A stretch of 14,242 bases of DNA from Thoreauomyces humboldtii (taxonomy: Eukaryota > Chytridiomycota > Chytridiomycetes > Spizellomycetales > Powellomycetaceae), in assembly GCA_027596035.1 (NCBI GenBank), contig JADGJA010000598.1, forward strand, positions 1 through 14,242, in the 5' to 3' direction. Below are positions 8,785-14,242 of this stretch, one piece after another. The notes under the pieces are model-generated. The model was not told the origin of the DNA and made no database searches. It was given only the letters and a program-made list of their open reading frames with translations. The first letter of the stretch is position 1; every line of letters starts with the position of its first letter. The translations under genes were made by a program, and so were the position numbers.

Positions 8785-8799
8785 CCTAGGACCTAGGTC
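8785..8799. repeat. CCTAGG direct repeat containing a palindrome
   Basis: CCTAGG occurs twice with one base between, and the overlap forms the perfect 10-nt palindrome GACCTAGGTC. It lies in the 280-nt spacer between the dehydratase stop and the HAP5 start, about 155 nt before HAP5, so it is a candidate HAP5 promoter site. Confidence 0.4.
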
Positions 8800-8886
8800 G
8801 CTGCTGGGAGTCCAAACGCGAGGGAGAGGGGGAGGATGGAAAGTCAGTTCTTCGTCAACGGGTCGCGTCTCCCCCCCTTGCTTTTT

Positions 8887-8892
8887 CACGTG
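8887..8892. promoter_or_regulatory. CACGTG E-box upstream of HAP5
   Basis: A CACGTG core lies 63 nt before the HAP5 start codon, inside the 280-nt spacer after the dehydratase gene. It is a six-base motif, and other copies in the window fall inside coding or intron sequence, so function is speculative. Confidence 0.25.
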
Positions 8893-8954
8893 GCGACATC
8901 GCGTCCTCTGCACATCTTGTTGTTGCTCCCCAACCCTGACATTCCCCCACAGCA

Positions 8955-10235
8955 ATGAGCTCAGACCAGAAACCAACGGTCTCCGGCAACAGATCCAGGG
9001 CCACCAGCAACGGAAGCATGTCCAGCAACAACCCTCACCAGCAACACCACCCGCACAGGCCAGACCCTTCGGCAGCAGCAGCAGCAGTGCATTCCCTCCT
9101 ACCGCCCGTCACCACCCAGCACCTCGCGGGAGGAAGTGGAGAGGAAGGACCCGCGTTTCAGAACGTTGCGGTCACGGCGGAGCAGATCACCGAGATGATG
9201 GCTACGTTCTGGCAGGTCAGGAGAAGAGGAACAGACCAAGAGATGTCGGGTTTCCTCGGTATGGAAGAAGCTCACTCACGTCGGGTTTTGGTTTTTTTCG
9301 CAAACAGCAAACGCAGCAGGACATGGAACATGCGGCCTTGGACTTCAAGTATCATCAACTCCCGCTCGCGAGGGTCAAGAAGGTCATGAAGTCGGACGAG
9401 GACGCAAAGGTATTCCTTCCCATTCGTCATCTCATCCCGTGTTCCTTCTTCGATTTTGACCTTTTCTGCTTTTTCTCGTGAAAGACGATGATGATAAGCG
9501 CGGAAGCGCCCATGATATTCTCCAAAGCGTGCGAGATCTTCATCGTGGAACTGACTATGCGAGCTTGGATCCACACGGAGGAACACAAGCGACGCACGTT
9601 GCAGAGGAGCGACGTGGCGACCGCCATCAGCAAGTCGGACATGTACGACTGTGAGTCCCTCTTCCTCATCGTTATCGTTCGAGGGGTTCCTTGAAGGGGG
9701 GGGGGGAGGAATGCTGGCGTTGGGCGCTAAACTCATCATCCTCAGTCTTGATCGACATTGTTCCTAGGGATGAGGTCAACAAGCCTCTACCATCCGCGAA
9801 GGTGCGAAAAAACGCCTTTTTCTTCCGGAGAAGACCAGTTTGGGAATAGTCATATTGACATTTTATCATGTGTGGGCAGGAACCAGCACCGCCCTCAGCG
9901 GCCACGACCCCCGCGCCACCTTTCCAGTACTACCACCCGACAGCTCAGCACCAACACCAACCGCAGCATCAGCATCAACATCAGCATCAAACTCAGCATC
10001 AACAGTTCCAGGGACTGGCGTCCGGCAGCGGCGATCCTCAGAGTCAGTTGCCTGGGTTCCAGATGTCAAGCGACCCTCAGGTGAGGTCCACATCCAAGAA
10101 AACCGAAACCCGAGCGTTTCGTTCCCCCCTTCCTGACTGGCCCCCCTTTTCCCTCCCAAGATCGCACAGACCCAGTTGCAGCAATTGCATATCCTTCAAC
10201 GTCAGCAGCAGCATCAACAACAACTACAACTAGCT

Positions 10236-10271
<36 letters not shown>

Positions 10272-10706
10272 CAACAACACGCAGCCCAGAATCAGAACCA
10301 GCATCAACACTCTGCCCTCCAACAACACCAACAACAACAACAGGAGCAGCACTTCCAGCACCACCAGGAGCAACTATATCAGCAGCACCACCACCACCAA
10401 CAACAACACCAACAACAACAACAACAACAACAACAAGAGCAGCAGCAGCAGCAGAACCCACAAGCGTCCTCGTCATCATCCCACCACGCGAGCGAAAGCG
10501 GGGGAGACGGAGGATCCGAGGACGTCGACGAACCGAGGGACGTCAAGCCGCCGTTGCTTCCCGACCACCACGTTCTGTCGAACGACGACGAGGGAGGAGG
10601 GACATCCGTCGCGTCTGCCGCGATCCCGCCGCCGGCGAATCAGAGTCTGGATCAGCAGTGGGGCGGTGGTGGTGGACAGGGACGTGCCACCGACGCCGAC
10701 TTGTGA
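8955..10706 (+). CDS. HAP5: CCAAT-binding factor subunit C (NF-YC/HAP5), histone-fold transcription factor
   Basis: Six exons are inferred: 8955-9215, 9308-9409, 9485-9650, 9746-9801, 9880-10080 and 10161-10706. The introns are 92, 75, 95, 78 and 80 nt, and the product is 443 aa. Residues about 103-183 form the NF-YC histone fold. Recognisable segments are [55 protein letters not shown] and [15 protein letters not shown]; the last is restored across intron 4 (T|TC gives Phe177). In the nucleus the subunit pairs with NF-YB/HAP3, and the dimer recruits NF-YA/HAP2 to CCAAT boxes, controlling respiratory and other genes in fungi. The N terminus is Ser/His/Ala-rich. From about residue 212 the tail is Gln/His-rich, with a run of 14 Gln (288-301) and several shorter ones, then a charged end, probably an activation region. 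The splice choice adds Thr-Met before MISAEAP, unusual in this loop. The start is the first ATG of the open frame. Confidence 0.93.
10239..10277 (+). repeat. CAG/CAA trinucleotide tract inside HAP5
   Basis: Nine consecutive CAG codons followed by mixed CAA/CAG codons encode most of a 14-residue polyglutamine run. Further CAA/CAG and CAC/CAA tracts continue to about 10455. Uninterrupted CAG repeats are prone to slippage, so the length probably varies between strains. Confidence 0.9.
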
Positions 10707-11146
10707 GAGAACAACAAGAAAAACCAAAAAAAAAAAAACGCACAAACGAAATGAAATGGATGTGGAATGGATGGATGGATACATGGGGGCCGTTTCACTT
10801 GCTTTCTCTTGTGTGCCTTGGGAACCAGGGACTTTTGATTGCCGTTGGGGTGACGGTCGATCGCAATGAGGATGGGGGCAAGCCGCTTTTCAAATAAGAG
10901 GCTCGGAAAGGGGCAGCGAATACTATACGTGCCTCCCGCGTCTCCTTTTTTTTTGAGTTTCGAGTAAAGAAAGAAATAGAGAAGGGGAAAGCGAAGAAAG
11001 AGAAAGAGAGATAAGAGGATGGTATGGGTGGGGAGAGAAAGAAAGGAGGTGGGAGGAGGAGAATGTTGTGAAGGGTCACGGGGATTGTTGGAAAGTTGGC
11101 GAGGATATGATGTGTGTGTGTTTTAAGGAATTTTGCAAGAATTGAT
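10707..11146. other. Convergent 3' intergenic region with a polypurine tract
   Basis: This 440-nt spacer lies between the stop codons of HAP5 (+) and the succinyl-CoA ligase gene (-) and should hold both 3' UTRs. It contains a run of 13 A (10726-10738), a GGAT microrepeat near 10765-10780, a purine-rich tract on the + strand (about 10961-11073) and a short TG repeat (about 11110-11120). No AATAAA is evident on either strand and no gene is seen. Confidence 0.6.
10961..11073 (+). repeat. Long polypurine/polypyrimidine tract
   Basis: About 110 nt are almost entirely A and G on the + strand, with only a few pyrimidines. On the minus strand this is a C/T-rich tract downstream of the succinyl-CoA ligase stop codon. 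Such tracts can form triplex or R-loop structures and can slow polymerase between convergent genes; that role is inferred. Confidence 0.6.
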
Positions 11147-12870
11147 CTAGATGGGCAACTCGAACTTGACCTGAACGCCGGCCTTGCGAGCCATTCCGAC
11201 GATGTTGCTCATCTGGACCGCCTTGCTGGCGGCCACGTCCAGGTCGTCGACCGAGAACATGCGGAGACCGCTCTCCTTGATGAGCTTCTTTGCCGCGTCC
11301 ACCTCGGTCCCCTGGAGACGCACGATGAGGGGCAGGTTGAGACCGAGCTGGTTGACGGCCGAGATGATGCCTTGGGCGATGATGTCGCACCGCATGATGC
11401 CGCCAAAGATGTTGACGAGGATGGCCGACACGCGGGGGTCCGAGGAGATGATCTTGAAGGCTTCCGTCACCTGCTCGGCCTGGGCGCCGCCGCCCACGTC
11501 GAGGAAGTTGGCGGGCTCCCCGCCGTGGAGCTTGATGATGTCCATGGTGGCCATGGCGAGACCGGCTCCGTTCACTGATAGGAAAAGAAGGCCGGGTCAG
11601 GAAACGAGACGAGCGCCGGGGAGGCTACCATCGGCTCTTTGAGGCTCACCTAGACATCCGATGCTTCCGTCGAGACCGATGTAGTTGAGGTTCCACTTGG
11701 CAGCGGCGACCTCACGGGGGTCCTCCTGCGTGGTGTCCCGGAGGCCGAAGATGTCCTTCTGTCGGAACTCGGCGTTGTCGTCGAATCCAAACTTGGCGTC
11801 CATGCACATGACTGAGGGATAAGAGAGATCAGAGCGCGAACGAGAACATGATGCGGCAGGTTCTTGTCCCCGTTGACCGGACTTCCGGCATTGTGCAGAG
11901 GACCCGTCCCGATCGTGACTCACCCTTGGACTCGCCACCCTCGACGTGAACCTCGGCAAGAGGGTTGATCTCGATCATGGTGGAGTCCTTCTCGATGAAG
12001 ATCTTGTAAAGAGCCTCGAATGTGTCGGCGGCCTGTTCAACGGTGGAACCCTCGAAACCGAGCTTCTTCGCGACCCTGACGGCGTCCTCCCTCTGGAGTC
12101 CGACGTTGATGTCGACCGAGTGGGTGATGAGAGCCTCCGGGGTCTCTGCGGCCACGGTCTCGATGTCCATCCCACCCTGGGAGGAAGCGACGATGACGGG
12201 GCCCTGGGTGGCACGGTCCTGGATGATGGCAAAGTAGTACTCGCGACGGACGTAGAGACGTTCGACGACGTAGACTGCGTTGCATTCCCGACCTCCCGCA
12301 CCCGTCTGCTTGGTGATGAGCTTGTGTCCGAGCATCTTTTCGGCGAACATCTTGACCTCCTCGGGGGAGTAGACGACGCGCACTCCGCCCTTGAGACCCG
12401 AGTCAAAGTGTCCCTTTCCGCGACCTCCGGCAAGGACCTGGGCCTTGATCACGTAGTCGGCGGACGAGAGGGAACGGGCGATCGTCTCGGCCTGCTGGGG
12501 CGAGGTGGCAACGGCTCCCTTTGGCACCTGGATGCCGTACTGCTGGAGGAGGCCCATCGAGTTGTGCTCGTGGATGGACAGGTTACGCTTCTGCTGCTGA
12601 ACGCTAGCGGTACGTGCGACCGAACGCATCTAAGAACGGAGTTGCAAAAAACCGTAAGCCTGCGATCCTTTCCCATGATCCCGACCCTCCGCTGTGCTTG
12701 ATGCAGCATCGGTGCTCGATGGGCTGCACGAACTCCGAACCCGTTGAAGCGAGATTCCCGGCTCCTAGGTTCCCTCCTGGTAATCCCGAAGTAACCACGA
12801 CCGGACGAGATGAATTTACCTGAGCGAGGCCACATGACCTGCTGCCCGCTCGGAGTGCTGATGCGAACAT
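11147..12870 (-). CDS. LSC2: Succinyl-CoA ligase (synthetase) beta subunit, mitochondrial
   Basis: Four exons are inferred: 12870-12820, 12629-11924, 11811-11650 and 11574-11147, with introns of 190, 112 and 75 nt. The product is 448 aa; yeast Lsc2 is about 427. With the alpha subunit this enzyme interconverts succinyl-CoA and succinate, coupled to ADP or GDP phosphorylation, in the mitochondrial matrix as a TCA-cycle step. Residues 1-35 are Arg/Ser/Ala-rich with no acidic residue, a good presequence, ending near RNLSIHEH where mature family members begin. An ATP-grasp domain follows (about 37-235) with [26 protein letters not shown] and the metal-site motif EINPLAEV. The C-terminal CoA-ligase domain (about 290-440) has [45 protein letters not shown] and the terminal FELPI. 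Exon joins restore [13 protein letters not shown] and GCLVNGAG. Exon 2 itself begins with an in-frame ATG (codon 18). ADP versus GDP preference is not decidable by eye, though residues resemble the ADP type. Confidence 0.97.
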
Positions 12871-14020
12871 TTGAAGGGTTGGGGAGGGTTGGGTAGGTTG
12901 GGGAGGAATAAGGAAATGCCTTGTTAAATGTCCTGCTAACAAGTGAACCACTTGCGCGCCTGTGGTGGGAAGTTTTGAACGGTTCCTCTGGGTGGCTTGA
13001 CGAACGAGGGTTAGGGCACCACCAGGACAGACCAGAACGACAGAACGTGGGCACTGCCGAGGATCATTCTGACGGAGGATGATGCTGAGGATATGACAAA
13101 GAGAGGGGATAGTGCTTTATGATAGAAGAGCTGAATACTAGCTGGCACTTTGTTCGTTGTCGTCTGGCAATGGCGAGAAGGTTTGGGTCGTCTTTGCGCC
13201 GCTGACTTATAGACAGGATCTTGAGGTTGGCTATGTGACAGCGACGTGGTTCCTAGACCGTGATTGATGTCCGGACATTGTCGATTGGGAAGTCTTTGCT
13301 CGGCGGACTCGATATCTAGATGGATCGATATTTCCGACCGAGTCAAAGGCAGTTGAAGACCTGGTTCCTGATCCCTGCCGGAAACATTGCCGACCCCAGC
13401 ATCTCCTGGGCCTGGACGCCAAGCAAGACGTACCTGTTGCCGTAGCTTGTACGATGCTTCCCACGCAGTGTTCGCTGTGAAGGAGAGACGGTCTGAAGTC
13501 CTCTTCCGCAACCTCTGTCAAAACCTGCCAGAGTTACAGTACATGGCTGTCAACGCTTCTCTCTCAACACCCAAAACGCAGCGCGTCAGAGGAAGAGGGA
13601 GCAGGAAACCAACCTCCCCTCAGGATATCGAACAAGAGCGTGACTTTTAAGGAGCGGGAAGGGGAGGGCCCAGCTGACCTGTGTCGAACGTAACCGAGCC
13701 CCTTTCGTTCGTGTATATGGACGAACCACTCGGGAAGGGGGGAAAGAAACCTGGTGGCTGGTAAGCTGATTTGTCGTTCTCCTCTGGCACGTTCGCAACT
13801 GGGAAATGACGAGAGACATCGACGACCATCGTCCGATCGTCGGACCATGGCGACCGCCCGGAGAAGTCACGGAGATGAAAGAGAAGATTGATTCTTCTGC
13901 ATGTCCTGTACTGTACCAAAGATGCTCAGGGCGTTCCAGACCGTCGGGCTTGGCAATGATGACCCCTACCGACGGTTCCGGCTCTGGACTTTGGAGGCTC
14001 GCGGAGGTACCAGTACCAGT

Positions 14021-14036
14021 ACACGTCGGTACGTGT
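14021..14036. repeat. Perfect 6-bp inverted repeat next to GTACCA direct repeats
   Basis: ACACGT and ACGTGT flank a 4-nt centre. Immediately before it, GTACCA is repeated in tandem (14007-14022). The cluster lies in otherwise featureless DNA and may be a protein-binding site or chance. Confidence 0.4.
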
Positions 14037-14106
14037 GCAGGGGACTCAGGGAAGGAGGGGAGGAGGAAAAAAAAAGAAGGTTTTTTGTTTGGTGACGGAG
14101 CGCGAC

Positions 14107-14114
14107 TGACGTCA
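14107..14114. promoter_or_regulatory. TGACGTCA palindrome (CRE/ATF-type site)
   Basis: This is the exact full cAMP-response-element octamer bound by ATF/CREB-type bZIP factors in fungi and animals. No start codon in the window lies downstream of it, so it may belong to a gene beyond the right edge. An exact octamer is expected rarely but can occur by chance. Confidence 0.35.
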
Positions 14115-14130
14115 ACCCTCGCGCGCGGCC

Positions 14131-14150
14131 CAAAAGCCAAAAGCCAAAAG
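14131..14150. repeat. Short tandem repeat of CAAAAGC
   Basis: Two full copies and one partial copy of the 7-mer CAAAAGC stand in tandem just after the CRE-like octamer, in gene-free DNA. No function is evident. Confidence 0.6.
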
Positions 14151-14242
14151 GGACACGGCTGTAGTTCGCACTTATCCTTCCACCACTCTGGGGACTCCCC
14201 GCCCCCCCTCACAACCACCTCCCCCCCAATTGAGCCCAAGTC

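Larger units (their letters stand above)
12871..14242. other. Gene-poor region upstream of LSC2 to the window edge
   Basis: The first few hundred bases should be the LSC2 promoter. They contain a GGTTGGG-rich stretch (about 12876-12903 on the + strand) and GAGGGTTAGGG at 13006-13016. The rest holds frames on both strands (plus 13387-13650, minus 13011-13511, minus 13586-14239) whose translations are Arg/Ser/Pro-rich and match no family I recognise. Small elements are a triple GTACCA-type direct repeat, an inverted repeat (14021-14036), a TGACGTCA palindrome and a tandem CAAAAGC repeat (14131-14150). No tRNA, 5S rRNA or mobile element is visible. Confidence 0.5.

Noticed and set aside
9216..9307. 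Alternative HAP5 intron 1 donor at GTATGG, keeping extra codons after FWQ
   Set aside because: It puts the next exon out of frame, whereas the donor after FWQ restores the conserved HAP5 sequence in phase.
10066..10479. Minus-strand Val/Ala-rich frame
   Set aside because: It is the antisense shadow of the HAP5 CAG/CAA repeats.
11946..12701. 251-aa plus-strand frame
   Set aside because: It lies antisense to LSC2 exon 2, whose sequence is strongly conserved; codon bias opens the opposite strand.
13387..13650. 87-aa plus-strand frame with a somewhat protein-like middle
   Set aside because: It is short and isolated, there is no supporting splice structure, and I recognise no motif. It remains possible but unsupported.
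13586..14239. 217-aa open frame on the minus strand
   Set aside because: Its composition is low-complexity and incoherent, it has no convincing ATG near its start, and no family motif is present.

Overview
The window looks like nuclear DNA of a flagellated (zoosporic) fungus, probably a chytrid or relative. This is inferred from gene content. Five of the six substantive genes carry short GT-AG introns, mostly 61-112 nt. A fungal-type HAP5/NF-YC subunit and a fungal/animal-type D-serine dehydratase sit near a well-conserved SPEF1/CLAMP homologue, a microtubule protein normally kept only by organisms with cilia or flagella. There is no prokaryotic operon structure, mobile element, CRISPR array or convincing RNA gene.

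Layout, left to right. Positions 1-37 may hold the first exon of a minus-strand gene that leaves the window. About 1.3 kb follows with no recognisable gene. SPEF1 (+, 1349-2248, four exons) is convergent with a three-exon minus-strand gene (4761-2459, 712 aa) of unknown function; both have an ATTAAA signal downstream of the stop. A 404-nt divergent spacer leads to an intronless + strand gene (5166-6213) encoding five Myb/SANT-like repeats behind a presequence-like N terminus. Its reading frame is broken by one extra base near 5884-5916, with no canonical intron to bridge it. Next on the + strand are a D-serine dehydratase/D-threonine aldolase family enzyme (6970-8674, four exons, 500 aa) and HAP5 (8955-10706, six exons, 443 aa) with a long Gln/His-rich tail. 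HAP5 converges on the mitochondrial succinyl-CoA ligase beta subunit (minus, 12870-11147, four exons, 448 aa). The last 1.37 kb has no recognisable gene.

The genes do not form one pathway. Succinyl-CoA ligase is a TCA-cycle enzyme, and the HAP complex controls respiratory genes in other fungi, so their adjacency is suggestive but unproven. The items most worth a second look are the frame-broken, possibly mitochondrial multi-Myb protein, the unrecognised acidic-tailed protein, and the SPEF1 gene, where retention of intron 3 would yield a CH-domain-only form. All gene models were spliced by hand from reading frame, splice sites and family conservation; no alignment or database search was run.
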